DNA from: Dendrophyllia cribrosa
Taxonomy: Eukaryota > Cnidaria > Anthozoa > Scleractinia > Dendrophylliidae
Assembly: GCA_024195265.1 (NCBI GenBank)
Contig: JAJLRJ010000011.1
Coordinates: 6,408,953-6,472,952, forward strand
DNA: 64,000 nucleotides
Direction: 5' to 3'
How positions within the stretch are numbered: the first letter of the stretch is position 1; each line of letters begins with the position of its first letter. This document shows positions 29,915 through 41,777 of the stretch, one piece after another. Made by a program: the position numbers and the translations under genes. A model generated the notes under the pieces. It did no database searches, was not told the origin of the DNA, and saw only the letters and a program-made list of their open reading frames with translations.

Positions 29915-31324
29915 ATGCGTGAATATGGCTTCGCTAAAGTTTTGTCACTGAATGTAAGGGGTTTGCGTAATCCTACAAAACGCAGGGCAATCTTTTCGTA
30001 CCTGAAAAATCAAAGAGCTTCACTTTATTGTCTACAAGAAACCTTTTCTAAGAGAGAAGACGAAAGATTTTGGCGCTCAGAATGGGGTGGTCAGATCATC
30101 TTTTCGCATGGCACGGAGCACTCCAGAGGCGTATGTATCTTGGTGAGTCCAAATAGTACTTTCATATTAGATAATGTTTGTACTGATACTGAAGGCAGGT
30201 TGATCTTGGCTAATTTGAAAATGGAAGAGAGTATCTCAATTGTAAATATTTATGCACCTACTGATTACCGTCAGCAACCTATATTTATAAGAACACTGAG
30301 TGATCTCTTAGTCTCAAAGGCCAATACATCCAAAACTATCATCTCCGGTGACTGGAATACAGGACTTAGTCGTCTAGATAAGTGTGGGGGACTACCGTGG
30401 AAGGAGACGAATTATAGAAATGCTCTTTTAAGTCTCATGAAAGAGCTTGACTTGGTAGATATTTATCGCACAATGCATCCGAATACAAGATCTTATACCT
30501 ATGAATCAAAAAGTTTAAAAATTAAATCGCGAATTGACTTTTTTTTTATAGCAAAGTATTTTACTGACCACGTCGTAAAAACGGAAACCCGCTCATCGAT
30601 TGCGCCTGATCATAAAGCAATTTTCCTTAGCTTAAAAATTGATAACGCTTTTAGACGGGGGCCTGGGAACTGGAAATTCAATAATTCTTTGTTGGAAGAT
30701 GAAGATTATTTAGAGCTGATAAAAGGATATTTACCCTTCATTGAACAGAAATATAAGGATGTTGAGAGTGATCAGTTGCTCTGGGAACTTACTAAAATAG
30801 AAATACGATCTAAAACAATTGATTATTCAAAAAGAAAAAGGAAAAGATTAAGGGACCGTGCAGAAATTGTTCAACAAAAAATTCAAGAAATAGATGGCAA
30901 AATATGCAACGAAGGGTGTTTAGACGACGTGGTTTTAATGGAATACGATCGGCTCAAAATGAATTAAATGACCTATATACAATAAGAGGGAAAGAAGCGA
31001 TGTTTAGATCGAAGGTGAGGTGGATAGAAGATGGTGAAAAGCCAACGAAATACTTCTTTAATATAGAAAAAAGGAACTATGAAAGGAAAGTTATAACGAA
31101 ATTAAAAGTTAACGGAGGCGAGATCATCACGGATTTCCGAAGAGTGAATCAGGAAATTGAGGAGTTTTACAAAACGCTCTTATCTACCAAAGCGGAACCT
31201 GGTGATGACGACAACAATGATAAATTATTTCAGGATTTTGTCAAAAATTTAAATTTTCCTAAGTTATCGGATGAGGAGCATCAAGACCTGGAATACGATA
31301 TTTCAAAGGAAGAACTGTTAAATG
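29915..31324 (+). pseudogene. LINE ORF2, 5' half: AP endonuclease and linker
   Basis: Cuts target DNA for reverse transcription. ATG at 29915: MREYGFAKVLSLNVRGLRNP, LYCLQETFSKREDERFW, SIVNIYAPTDYRQQP, TIISGDWNTGLSRLDK, RSYTYESKSLKIKSRIDFFF, APDHKAIFLSL. These are the catalytic blocks of the APE-type endonuclease (N, E, D.N, SRID, DH). The frame changes near 30960 (stop at 30965) and goes on with LNDLYTIRGKEAMFRSKVRW, GEKPTKYFFNIEKRN and the ISKEELLN block that precedes the RT. It is broken at 31325 by the next element. Confidence 0.85.
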
Positions 31325-31359
31325 CACTGCACGAAAAATCGCCTTTGCGGACGATCAAA

Positions 31360-31985
31360 TGTGTGGTGAAAGGCGTATCAAAGACCTCCTTTGCTACATC
31401 TTTCCACACCTGTGACGCGCGTCAAAGATCATCTTTGATGTCGCCTTTGACATAGTGGTAAAGGTGGTAAAGGCCGTCTTTACCACATCTTTGACATATA
31501 CCTTTGACGCGCGTCAAAGATTACATTTGATTCACCTTTGTCCATTATCAAAGGTTTGTCAAAGGTTTAGTCAAATTCGTCTGTGATTTGTGACAAAGGT
31601 AGATCAAAGGCGTGTGGTCAAATCCGTCTGTGACGCGTGTCAAAGGTTGAACAAAGGTGTTTGGTCAAATCCGTCTGCGACGCGTGTCAAAGGCTGATCA
31701 AAGATGTAGTCAAATATGTCTGAGACTTGTGTCAAAGGCTTTTCAAAAGTGAATCGTCTTTGCCATGTGATTTACACACATTTGACACTCGTCAAAGGCC
31801 ATCTTGGATCCCGCCTTTATATAGTGGTAAAGGTGACAAAGGCCATCTTTACCACATATTTGACATATGCCTTTGACGCAAGTTAAAGGTGATATTCAAT
31901 TCGCTTTTATTTTGTCCACTATCAAAGGTTTGTCCAAGGCGTAATCACATTGTCTACGATTGGTGTGAAAAGTGTGTCAAATATC
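31360..31985. repeat. Left subterminal array of CAAAGG/CCTTTG palindromic words
   Basis: Irregular units of about 50-60 bp containing GACGCGTGTCAAAGG, GGTCAAATCCGTCTG and CCTTTGAC in both orientations. It is more degenerate than the right array. Confidence 0.85.
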
Positions 31986-31999
31986 TTGACCACTTTTAG

Positions 32000-32794
32000 A
32001 AATTTAAATTAAATCATTAAAAAAATACTGGTGTTACGTCAGCAATATTCATTATGATAAATATACAGGCCATGATGACTGTTTTAAAAATTCAATTTTA
32101 ATGATGTCAAAAGCAGAATACACTCTTTACTAAATTAAAAGTGCCATAAAACTGTTTCAAATAGTATCAGAAAATACATGGTTGAATTAAAAATTAATTA
32201 ATGAGGCCTTAACTGCAATAGTGTACAAATGTGTCACAAAATTATCATGCAGTAGTACTAATAAGAAGCAAATTAGTAAAGGTAATACAATGGTTTCAAG
32301 GGGTATTTGGGGTATAAATACCTCGAGTAATATTTTAAAATTGTCCCAAAATATCACGAGCCGCTTGGATTATTTGTTTATACTGCAAGGCTAAGAAATT
32401 TCTCTTTTTCTAACGCTCACACGTGTGATCAGCGATTCGGGACCAAAAGATTACTTCAAAATAATTTTCTTAAGGTGGCTCCAAGTAGTTTTTTTTTGGG
32501 GGGGTCACACTTCCTTTTTTGAATGCGCTTATACGTAATCTTACTTTAGCTCAATGAATCTGAATTTGATATCAGCTGTTAGGCTAAGATGAAAGTTTTA
32601 AATGATGCTCTTTTTATGCTAATCAGCGTTTCCATAGCAACAGTAAACGAATATGGCGAAAAACAGTTTTTCCTAAATATCTTTCGATTTTGGAGCTACC
32701 CGCGACAAGCGAATATATGCGCTATAATCTACACAGTGTAGCACACTAAATGGGAAAATTTCAAACATATTAAACTGTTTGATTTTGAATCGCT
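32000..32794. other. Interior of the CACTA-like element, no gene
   Basis: AT-rich with a GGGGGGG patch near 32499. No transposase motif found. Confidence 0.5.
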
Positions 32795-33190
32795 AAAACA
32801 TTTTAACACGTGTTTTTTCATGTTTAAAATATAAGCGGTCAAAACATTTCATAGGTCTCACAAATTATCATTAAATTATCACAGAAAGTTTACTCAGACT
32901 TACATAATTACTCCCTGCAAATAGCTCTGGCTAATTCATCGGCAATAAAGAGATCGAGCTTATCATTCAAGTGCAGTTTAAAAAGAGAGAAAACGTCAAG
33001 AAAAACTGCATTTGAATGAAAAGCTCGATCTCTTTATTGCCGAGGAGTTAGTCAGAGCTATTTGCAGGGAGTAATAAGTAAGTCTGAGGAACTTTCTTTG
33101 GTAATTTAATGATAATTTGTGAGACCTATGGAATGTAATGACCACTTTTATTTCAAACATGAAAAAACACGTGTTAAAAATGTTTCAGTT
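32795..33190. repeat. Palindrome with about 190-bp arms
   Basis: The left arm includes AACACGTGTTTTTTCATGTT and GGCAATAAAGAGATCGAGCT; their near-complements lie in the right arm (33018-33185). A short loop sits near 32985-33005. Foldback/MITE type. Confidence 0.8.
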
Positions 33191-33196
33191 TCAATT

Positions 33197-34967
33197 CACA
33201 AGTTGCGGAGTTTCTCTAGATCGAGAGAATTTTTTGTAAAACCCGCTAGTGGACCAATTGATTAGACCATGGGCTTCAACTGGACAATAAAAGTTTAAAA
33301 GAAATATATGAGAGCGTTTTTGAAATTTTGGGGGATGAAGTTTTGGGGATTGTAAATACAGTGAAAAACATACTATCGACATAATTGGCTAATATCTAAA
33401 GAAAATGATGCGCGATAAGAATGCAGTTTCATCTCGTAGTAGTTTGATTCCATTTTAAATGGTGTGTGAAAAAGTGAAGGGGTTGCTTTGCCCGATTGCG
33501 AGAAAGAAGGATTTGATTAGCGTACGTTCAGCTGCTCTTGTTGTTATTTTTGTATGTAATTTGGTCTACGCCTACGAATGTGATGATAATTTGGAAACCG
33601 TGAGATTTTTTTTTTTTTAAATTGACAACCTCGAGATTAATCATCAGTTTATATGGCCTGCAAGTTTCAAGGGCATTGAAGACATGCAAGGCAATAAAAT
33701 AGGGCCTTGATCCAATGTACCAATGTTTTCATACAGACTTTGTGTTTACAAGTGAGCGTCCTCATTATTCACGAGTATTGTTTTCAAGTTTCATATGCAC
33801 GTGCAAAACTTTAGCAAAAAGTTTATTTGCATCGAACAAAACGCTCGATTGCTTTCCGAAGAATTTTCCGTAACATGCTAATAACTGGCTTGAGAATTAT
33901 AATAACATTACGCACTTGATGCCGCGCAATTACGCTGTAATGCAGCCGTACCTAGGGTCTCTGTAAAATTGCAGGACAAGAAGAACATATCCCAATTTGC
34001 AAATTTATAAACGAAATACAGAAACAGTGCTTCTTATGTCCCACGCAAGAACAGTGTGACAATTTTATATTTTAGCTGAGAATTTTGCTTTGCGCTATAT
34101 TATATCTAAATAAGTAACAGATGCTACGCCGATTGCAACAAATAACCAGAGTGAGACAATCATAAACCATTGCCAAAGCGTGTTATTTCTGCATCCCACT
34201 TGATAAAATTAAACGTGACGTTTCCGACGTTGTCTTCATCAGTACTGTTGTCATTGCTATTCGTAACGCAAGCCAGTTATTAGCATGTTTCGGAAAATTC
34301 TTCGGAAAGCAATCGGGCGTTCTGTTCGATGCAAATAAATTTTTTGCTAACGTTTGGCACGTGCATATGAAACTTTAAAACAATACTCGTGAATAATGAG
34401 GACTCTCACTTGTAAACTCAAAATCTGCAGAAGTAAATTGGTACATTGGGGACCCTATATTATTGCCTTGCATGTCTTCAATGCCCTTGAAACTTGCAGG
34501 CCATATAAATTGATAATTAATTTCCAGATTGTCAATTTAAAAAAAAAGTTATCTCGCTGTTTCCAAGTTATCATCACATTTGTAGGCGTAGACCAAATTA
34601 CATACAAAAATGGCAACAATGAGCAGCTGAACGCACGCTAATCAAATCCTTCTTTCTCGCAATCGGCCAAAGCAACCCCCTCACTTTTTCCCACACTATT
34701 TCAAATGGAGTCAAACTATTTTGAGATGAAACTGCATTCCCATCGCGCATCGTTTTCTTTAGATATTAGCCAATAAGGTCGATAGTATGTTTTTCACTGT
34801 ATTTACAATCCCCAAAACTTCATCCCCCAAAATTTCAAGAACGCTCTCATACATTTCTTTTAAACTTTGTCCAGTTGAAGCCCATGGTCTAATTAATTAG
34901 TCCAGTAGCGGGTTTTACAAAAAATTCTCTCGATCTAGAGAAACTCCGCAACTTATGAATTTCGGAG
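33197..34967. repeat. Long inverted repeat, about 730-bp arms
   Basis: The left arm 33197-33935 is an imperfect inverse copy of 34235-34967. Matched blocks include CACAAGTTGCGGAGTTTCTC / GAGAAACTCCGCAACTTATG, the CTCGATTGCTTTCCGAAGAA block and the ATGCTAATAACTGGCTT block. The spacer is about 300 bp. No ORF. Directly abuts the palindrome at 32795-33190. Confidence 0.8.
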
Positions 34968-36766
34968 GATCACCATTCTGTTGCCATGGAAGCACCGATG
35001 TAAACAAATCCTATACTCACATAAAGTTCAGTGTATTGTGTGTTTGCATGCAAAGTGGCTTGTCTTTTTATGCGCAACAACAAAAGATATGGCCCATTAA
35101 AATTGAAAGGGTGTGGACTTGAGAAATGGGTACGAGCCTCCTTAATTGCTACATGGTTGCTGACGGCAATCGAAAGCCAACAATAACTCATTCCTGCCAA
35201 TTAACTGTACTGCCATGTATATCAGTCATACATATAACAAGTTATGAGCCACAGCTATGTTTAAAAAGTTTAAAAATTAATTAACTACTATATGAACGTT
35301 TATGGTAAAATTCAAGTACTTTTTTTTGTGGATTTTCAGTGTCAAATTTCGGCTTTCACGAAATCAATAAATAAGATCATATTTCAGGTGCTGAAATGAA
35401 ATAATTTTTTCCATGACAAGAATTTTTTACAGGAGATGAATTTCACTGAGACGACAACACATTTTGTCATCTGCCCACTTGTTAATCATTACAAAATTAC
35501 ACATGGATTATAGTTAGTTTGTTATAAAGTTGAAGAAAAGACAATATACTGTTTGTTGCATCTTTTCAAGACCACATGTGGCATGAAAACATGACTGTGA
35601 AGTAGTTTTCAATTGTGGTGTGACTGTAACATAATTTATGCATTAGGTGAACCTAATCTCACCAGACTCTAGATCAGAAATGAGTTCGGCAAACAGGCGT
35701 GCATTTTAATTGCAATGTCAGTTGAAGTTGTTTGTGCCCTGAAAATGTTATCTATGCATTTACAGCCGCTTTTTTGTCTTTTCTTTCAAACTTAAGTTAT
35801 AATCACTTTGAATGCAAATTAAAGTTCTCAGATTATGAACAGGCTAAGTCACACATATTTGTTTGAACAATCATGGCATGTTTTATACCAAAATATAAAG
35901 GTCGTGTTTTCACATGATTGTTTACGTATGCTCGATGCGATACTGTACATCAATTCATTTCTTGAAGCTTGAATTATTTTTTGAATGTGGAAGTATGACA
36001 AGCGATTCTCTTAACTTACATCATTTCCTTTACCTGTATATTTGTTTTAATCATTTTTCATTAATTTTAATTTTTTAAGTATTAATAAATTAACTGATTT
36101 TTTCGTAATGATTTTCGTTAACTGCTGCTTAAAAAATAATCAAGCATTCTTGGGACCGAAAGGGTGGCTTAAAATATGTTCACTCGTTCTAATGGAACCT
36201 GAAAAGTGTCTTGAGTTTAAGCATGATCTGTTCAGTGGCTCTTTACACTCTTGAAAGTTATAGAGAAATATTTACTTCTTTGGTCTTCTGATCATCGCAT
36301 TCTTTGATTGAAGAACCAGACACGTGTAGCTGCCAACGGCAAGCTGACTTGGCAACGCAGCCCAGCAAGACATCTTTGCTCTTCAAATTTTCATGCCTGT
36401 TTACACATAAAATTAATTACTTTTAAATAAACATACTAAGGCAATTATAACATTGTGCTTGCAAAAAGAAAAACCAAGATATGAAACAAAGCACAGTGTC
36501 CAATTTAATGGGAGGTTGCTGGAAAATCAAATAATATAAGCTTAATTACATGACTTTTTAATAAACTGCATGTCTTTATTGGGTATCTGATCTGAAAATG
36601 TTATTTATAGTTTATACTGTTGGAACAGTAAAATGTATCTTTGTTAGAAATTAATATTAATTTCACCCAAATGTAAAACTAAAAGTAGAACAGAAGAACT
36701 TACCACTTGTAAAGAAAAAATTGTAAGTTGTAAATTGTAAATTGTAAGCATGGTGCCTGCGACCAT
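34968..36766. other. AT-rich interior of the CACTA-like element
   Basis: No coding exon, RNA or repeat recognised. Confidence 0.5.
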
Positions 36767-37022
36767 TGGGACATTCCACTTTTTAGCCGCACCCCTCCCC
36801 CCCCCCCCCCCCCTAAAGAAGGACATGTTTTGCAAAGAAGGGTTCGGATTTTTTCTTCAAAGAAGCCGACAAAATTTGGAGCCTTCGGATTTTTTTTTCA
36901 AAGGTGCCGACAGAAAAATCAACCCTTCGGATTTCATTTTTCAAAGGGCGCCCACAATAAATTGAGGGTTCGGATTCCTGCCATCTTTAGGGGGGGGTGC
37001 GGATAGAAAATGAAAAGTCCCA
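36767..37022. repeat. Small TIR element with C/G tracts and internal tandem units
   Basis: The left end GGGACATTCCACTTTTTAGC continues into CGCACCCCTCCC; the right end has the inverse (GGGGGGGTGCGG, AAAAGTCCC). The inside has about four copies of a 35-40-bp unit with CTTCGGATTTT and AAAG..GCCGACA. Confidence 0.7.
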
Positions 37023-37796
37023 TTATTTAGACTCTGTCAAGTTCAATGTGATGCACCCAAAACATATGAATTAGTTTTTAAACATGGAGCTCAATGTTCT
37101 ATGCAGCAAAAACTTCAACATTCCCTGTAGCAAGATTGTGTATCACAAATGAAATATGCGATGTTGAAGTGCAATTTTAAGCTTAAGTATTATGAACAAA
37201 CAATTCGGTTTTCTAGAAACTGGTATCCCGCCATTTTGAGTTGCAAATGACAGATAAAATTAATAATGAATGAAACGGATATCCAGGGTTTGTCATTAAT
37301 ATAAAAAGTTCACTAAATAGCCTCGTTGGGTGACCTTGTATTTCATAAACAAGCATCAAAAGCTAACATTTTATATACGAAAAGGATTAGCTGGAAATAA
37401 GCTTAAATAAAGTTCATTCTGTTTGTTTACCGGCAAGTTTAATTGAAGTCTGAGAAAGCAAATATCCGTGTTGGAACGCTTGAGATCTCTTAGATCTTGT
37501 TTAAGGCTTAATTTAATTTTTTAAATGTCAAAGAGACTTACCTTTTAATCTTAAGTGAAGTTTAAGTCAAAGAAAGGTGGAAAGATTATTATCCAAACGA
37601 TCGTCTGAACGCAGGAAAATCAGAATATTTTTTTCTCTTCGACTCACTCTGTACGCGTCAGATGTATCTTGGTTGTGATTGGTCAAAGAGAAATGGCAAC
37701 CGGCGGAAAGCGCGGGAAACTGGCTGCCTCGGCTCCAGTCATCTATCGTCCGGCAACGTGACAAGATGTTCAAAACAAAAGCAAAGCCGTCATATC
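37023..37796. other. Interior of the CACTA-like element, no gene
   Basis: No feature recognised before the right array. Confidence 0.45.
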
Positions 37797-38405
37797 TTTC
37801 ACTTCATCTTTGAAGCTCGTCACAGGTGAAGTCAAAGTTCTTAGTATGTTTGACCTCACCTTAGCTTTGACAAATGTCAAAAGAAACGAATACCAAAGCC
37901 GTCATATCTTTGACTGTACCTTTGACGCGTGTCAAAGGCGAAGTCAAAGTTGTTTACATATTTGACCTCGCCTTTGACAGGGGGCCAAAAGAATATCAAA
38001 GCTGTCATATCTTTGACTTCACCTTTAACGCGCGTCAAAGGTGAAGTCAAATACGTCGTCGTATTTGACCTCGCCTTTGTCCCGTCTTCAAAGGTATATG
38101 CAAAGCCGTTATATGTTTGACATCACCTGTGACGCGCGTCAAAGGCGAGGTCAAAGTTGTTTTCACATTTGACCTCGCCTTTGACAGGTATCAAAAGAAT
38201 ATCAAAGCTGTCATATCTTTGACTTCACCTTTGGCGCACGTCAAAGGTGAAGTCAAACACGTCGTCATATTTGACTTCGCCTTTGTCCCATCTCAAAGGT
38301 ATATGTAAAGCCGTTATACATTTGACATCACCTTTGACGCGCGTCAAAGGTGATGTCAAAGTCGATGCCACATTTGACCACACCTTTGATGAAAGTCAAA
38401 GGTAT
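37797..38405. repeat. Right subterminal array: six units of about 103 bp, each palindromic
   Basis: Units start at about 37797, 37909, 38012, 38116, 38218 and 38321. Each carries a near-perfect 40-bp palindrome TTTGACTTCACCTTTGACGC followed by its complement, then a second TTTGACCTCGCCTTTG half and a TATCAAAGCCGTCATATC link. Because TSPLTRVKGEVK-type codons repeat, the array gives spurious open frames that run into the LINE RT. Confidence 0.9.
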
Positions 38406-38433
38406 AGCAAATCCAATATTTCGTGCAGTGATG

Positions 38434-40758
38434 CTTTAAAAGGTCTCAACGACAACAAAACTCCAGGTGACGATGGCTTTACCAAAGAATTTTATGAAGC
38501 CTTTTTTGAGTTCTTAGGCGATAGGATGCTCAATTCTTTTAAGGAAGCTTTCGGTAAGGGGAAGTTGTCAATATCTCAAAGGAGAGGGGTTATTTCTTTA
38601 ATACCAAAAGATGAAAATTATCTTGTTGTTTTAACCAACTGGCGTCCTATAACGCTGCTAATCGTGGATTACAAAATACTTGCAAGATTAATTGCCAAAC
38701 GAATTGAGCCTAAACTACCCACCTTAATTCATACCGATCAGACAGGTTTTGTTAAAGGAAGATTCATCGGCCAAAATGTCCGCCTTTTAAATGATATTAT
38801 GGAGTACACAGAGATGAATAAAATCCCTGGTATTATGGTATTTGTAGATTTTGAGAAGGCTTTTGATTCATTAGAATGGCATTTTATCCAAAATACATTA
38901 AGATTTTTCAACTTTGGACCTAACATTAGACAATGGATATCTACGCTTTACTGTGATGTGGAAAGTGGAGTACTAAATGGAGGCTATATGACAAATTACT
39001 TTAATGTATCAAGGGGAGTCCGTCAGGGCTGCCCTATGAGTCCCCTCCTCTTTATTCTAACTGCCGAAATACTTGCACAAAAAAATCGTCAAAGTCCCAA
39101 TATCCAAGGAATTGTACTTCCGGGTTCGGTTGAGGCCAAGTTGAGTCAGTTTGCTGATGACACAACCCTTATATGCAAGGACGTTAACTCATTAAGGGAG
39201 AACATATCTGTTTTGAATGAGTTTGGAAAAATCTCAGGTCTTAAACTAAATAAGAAGAAGACAAAAGCCATGTGGATTGGTTCGCTGAAAGAAAACAAAA
39301 CTTGTCCTATTGGAATAAGCACAACCAAAGATCCAATTAAAATTTTAGGCACCTTCGTATCCTATAATAGTGATAAGAATGACTATCAAAACTTTTTCAT
39401 CAAAATTCAAAAAATGGAAACTAAGCTAAACATTTGGTTATCCCGTGACCTGACGCTTATGGGAAGAACTCTCCTCGCAAAATCTTTGGGCGTTTCCAAA
39501 TTGTTTATGCGGCCTCAATGCTAACTGTCCCTGAGGAAGTCATAAACATTGTTCAAAGAAAACTTTTTAGCTTTCTATGGAAGAATAAAAATGATAAGAT
39601 TAAGAGAATTGTTTTATATCAGGCCCAGAGTAAAGGAGGCCTTAACTTTCCAAATTTCAGAACAACGGTCAAATCGTTACGTCTAAGTTGGATAAGTAGA
39701 TTTTTAAGTGGTTCCAATGATGCGTGGAAAGCAATACCAAATTCATTCTTTAATAGATATGGAGGGCTGTCTTTTTTACTTAAATGTAATTACAATACAA
39801 AGAAACTTAACAGGAATATTCCTCTCTTCTACATTGAACTTTTAGACTATTTTAAGGAGTTAAAGAGTCTTTACAATGATTGCTACAGCAGCATTCTACT
39901 TTTATGGAACAACGAAAACATAACAATTGAAGGGAAATCTCTGTATTGGAAGAAATTGGTCGACAAAGGAGTTCTTTTTGTGCAAGATCTATTAAATAAT
40001 AATGGCAATTACCTTACTTATGAAGACTTCAAGCAGAAATACGAAATAGACATTAATTTTATTTACTATTTTCAATTACTTGCTTCTATACCATCAAGCC
40101 TAAAAACTGAGGGTGCATTAACTGTAAGACCGCTCGACTCTTACCTTGATGATTCCAATATATTTCAGCTTTCTGAAGAAAAAAATATCTCACTCTCAAA
40201 GACGCGATGTAAGGACTACTATTCATTGTTTCGTAGTAATTTGAAAGATGAGCCTACCTCGGTTAAAACTTGGGCTAGGTATTACCCTCCTTTTGCTAAC
40301 AAATGGGAAGAATTTTTCAAGGTCGTTTATTGCCTTTAAGGGACAACAAGCTAAAACAGTTTTCCTTTAAACTACTTCATCGAATTTTAGTAACTAATAA
40401 AGAGCTTAAAAAGTACAAAATTAAGACGGATGACAAGTGTTTCTTCTGTAAACTCCCTGACTCCCTTGAACATACATTTCTGGAGTGCTCAGTCATGAAT
40501 GATTTTAGTAATTACGCAATACTACATTTCAACGAAGACAACAAAACACATCTAAACTTGTCGAAGTTTCAATTTTTGTTCAATGATTTTACTTTGCCTT
40601 CGAATCTGCGCTCACTACTCAAACGTAAATTTAATATATTAGTTGTACTCGCTAAAAAATATGTTTATTCCTGTAAAATAACCGAAAAGATACCCAGCCA
40701 ATCAGAATTCCAAGAAAAACTAAAATTGCAATGGAAAATAGAGAAATGTGAAAATTAA
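38434..40758 (+). pseudogene. LINE ORF2, 3' half: reverse transcriptase and C-terminal domain
   Basis: RT blocks in order: ALKGLNDNKTPGDDGFTKEF, RRGVISLIPK, NWRPITLLIVDYKILARLIA, DQTGFVKGRFIGQNVR, MVFVDFEKAFDSLEW (motif A, D in FVDFEKAFD), VSRGVRQGCPMSPLLF (motif B), LSQFADDTTLIC (motif C, FADD), SGLKLNKKKTKAMW. The frame changes near 39520 into LTVPEEVINIVQRKLFSFLW and SKGGLNFPNF, and again near 40315 into LPLRDNKLKQFSFKLLHRIL and KCFFCKLPDSLEHTFLEC, the Cys/His block that closes L1-type ORF2. Stop at 40756-40758, then an A-rich tail. The RT catalytic residues are present, but the frameshifts kill it. Confidence 0.85.
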
Positions 40759-41023
40759 AATGATCTTCTTTTCTTATAGATCATGTAAACCCTATATTTC
40801 ATAATTTTATTTTCTCTTTTGTGTACTCTTTTCATGTTATATTTATTTATATTTACATTTTATTACCTGTTACACTTTATTACCTGTTATTTTGTATTTT
40901 TATGTGTGCAAATAATTAAATAAAAAAAAAATAAAAAAATGATTGCAATAGAAGAGAGCACTTATGGTATAATAAGCAGTATAATTACGATTGGGGAGAT
41001 AAATGCGTGGAGTTACTTTACTT

Positions 41024-41033
<10 letters not shown>

Positions 41034-41072
<39 letters not shown>
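41034..41072. repeat. (TA)n microsatellite
   Basis: Pure alternating TA, directly followed by the first tRNA-like SINE copy. Confidence 0.95.
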
Positions 41073-41076
<4 letters not shown>

Positions 41077-41345
41077 GTGAGAACAGAAATTTTCACAACA
41101 AAGATTATGAGTGAAAAAGTGCCTCAGCCGGGAGTTGAACCCGGGTCTCCTGATGACCGGACAGATGCCTTAACCACTAGGCCACTGAGACAACCACACT
41201 TATACAAACACAAACAACACATTTGTGGCTTCGTAGTGGAAAGCTCTTGGGAGACATTTACACAAATTCTGCAATTAGGATCGCGTCACTTTACCCAGTC
41301 GTTCAGCGATTAACAGTCCACTCCCCAAGGAAATTAAATTACAAA
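41073..41345 (-). repeat. tRNA-derived SINE candidate, copy 1
   Basis: On the minus strand, 41191-41121 reads GTCTCAGTGGCCTAGTGGTT, AAGGCATC, and ends GGGTTCAACTCCCGGCTGAG. The acceptor stem closes (GTCTCAG with CTGAGGC), the D stem closes (GCCT with AGGC), and A- and B-box words are present. The anticodon arm lacks a U33 and has a mismatch, so a working tRNA is unlikely. A second copy follows 387 bases downstream. Confidence 0.6.
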
Positions 41346-41451
41346 TTAGCGTGGGAAGGGAGATATGGACAACTAATTGCCTCATAATCTTTGGATCACC
41401 AACCTATTCTCGTTAGTAAGGCGATTCACAGCGATTTCTTAAATATATACA

Positions 41452-41735
41452 TAGACAGTTAAAGTGAGAACAGAAATTTTCACAACAAAGATTATGAGTG
41501 AAAAAGTGCCTCAGCCGGGAGTTGAACCCGGGTCTCCTGATGACCGGACAGATATGATGCCTTAACCACTAGGCCAAAGAGACAACCACACTTACACAAA
41601 CACAAACAACACATTTGTGGCTTCATAGTGAAAGCTCTTGGGAGACATTTACACAAATTCTGCAATTAGGATTGCATCACTTTACCCAGTCGTTCAGCGA
41701 TTCACAGTCCACTCCCCAATAAAATTAAATTATTT
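41452..41735 (-). repeat. tRNA-derived SINE candidate, copy 2
   Basis: Same 270-bp sequence as copy 1 with a 5-bp duplication in the D-arm side (GATATGATGCC) and acceptor changes. The tRNA-like part is 41508-41583. Its end overlaps the palindrome at 41691-41777. Confidence 0.6.
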
Positions 41736-41777
41736 AATTTTATTGGGGAGTGGACTGTGAATCGCTGAACGACTTGG
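41691..41777. repeat. Perfect 87-bp palindrome joining SINE copy and PLE
   Basis: AGTCGTTCAGCGATTCACAG through ATAAAATTAAAT is followed directly by its exact inverse. It sits at the junction where the SINE-like sequence ends and the Penelope-like coding region begins. Confidence 0.9.

Larger units (their letters stand above)
31325..38430. mobile_element. 7.1-kb non-autonomous CACTA/EnSpm-like element
   Basis: Starts CACTGCACGAAA at 31325 and ends TTTCGTGCAGTG at 38430, a 12-bp perfect TIR beginning CACTG. The flanks share the direct repeat ATG (31322-31324, 38431-38433). CACTG termini with 3-bp duplications and subterminal arrays of short repeats are the signature of the CACTA/EnSpm superfamily. 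Arrays: 31360-31985 on the left, 37797-38405 on the right. No transposase was found inside, so it is non-autonomous. It carries further nested elements (32795-33190, 33197-34967, 36767-37022). Confidence 0.8.
28753..40935 (+). mobile_element. L1-like LINE, split by a 7.1-kb CACTA-like element
   Basis: Coding blocks in order: ORF1 (28753-29633), AP endonuclease (29915-30967), ORF2 linker (30965-31324), insertion 31325-38430, RT and C-terminus (38434-40758), and an A-rich tail (40921-40935). Frameshifts near 28995, 30960, 39520 and 40315 make it dead apart from the insertion. Removing the insertion and one ATG restores a continuous frame across the join (KEELLN followed by ALKGLNDNKTPG). Confidence 0.85.

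Noticed and set aside
37929..38420. Frames with repeated TSPLTRVKGEVK joined to the LINE RT
   Set aside because: Read-through of the subterminal array of the CACTA-like element; the true RT frame resumes at 38434.
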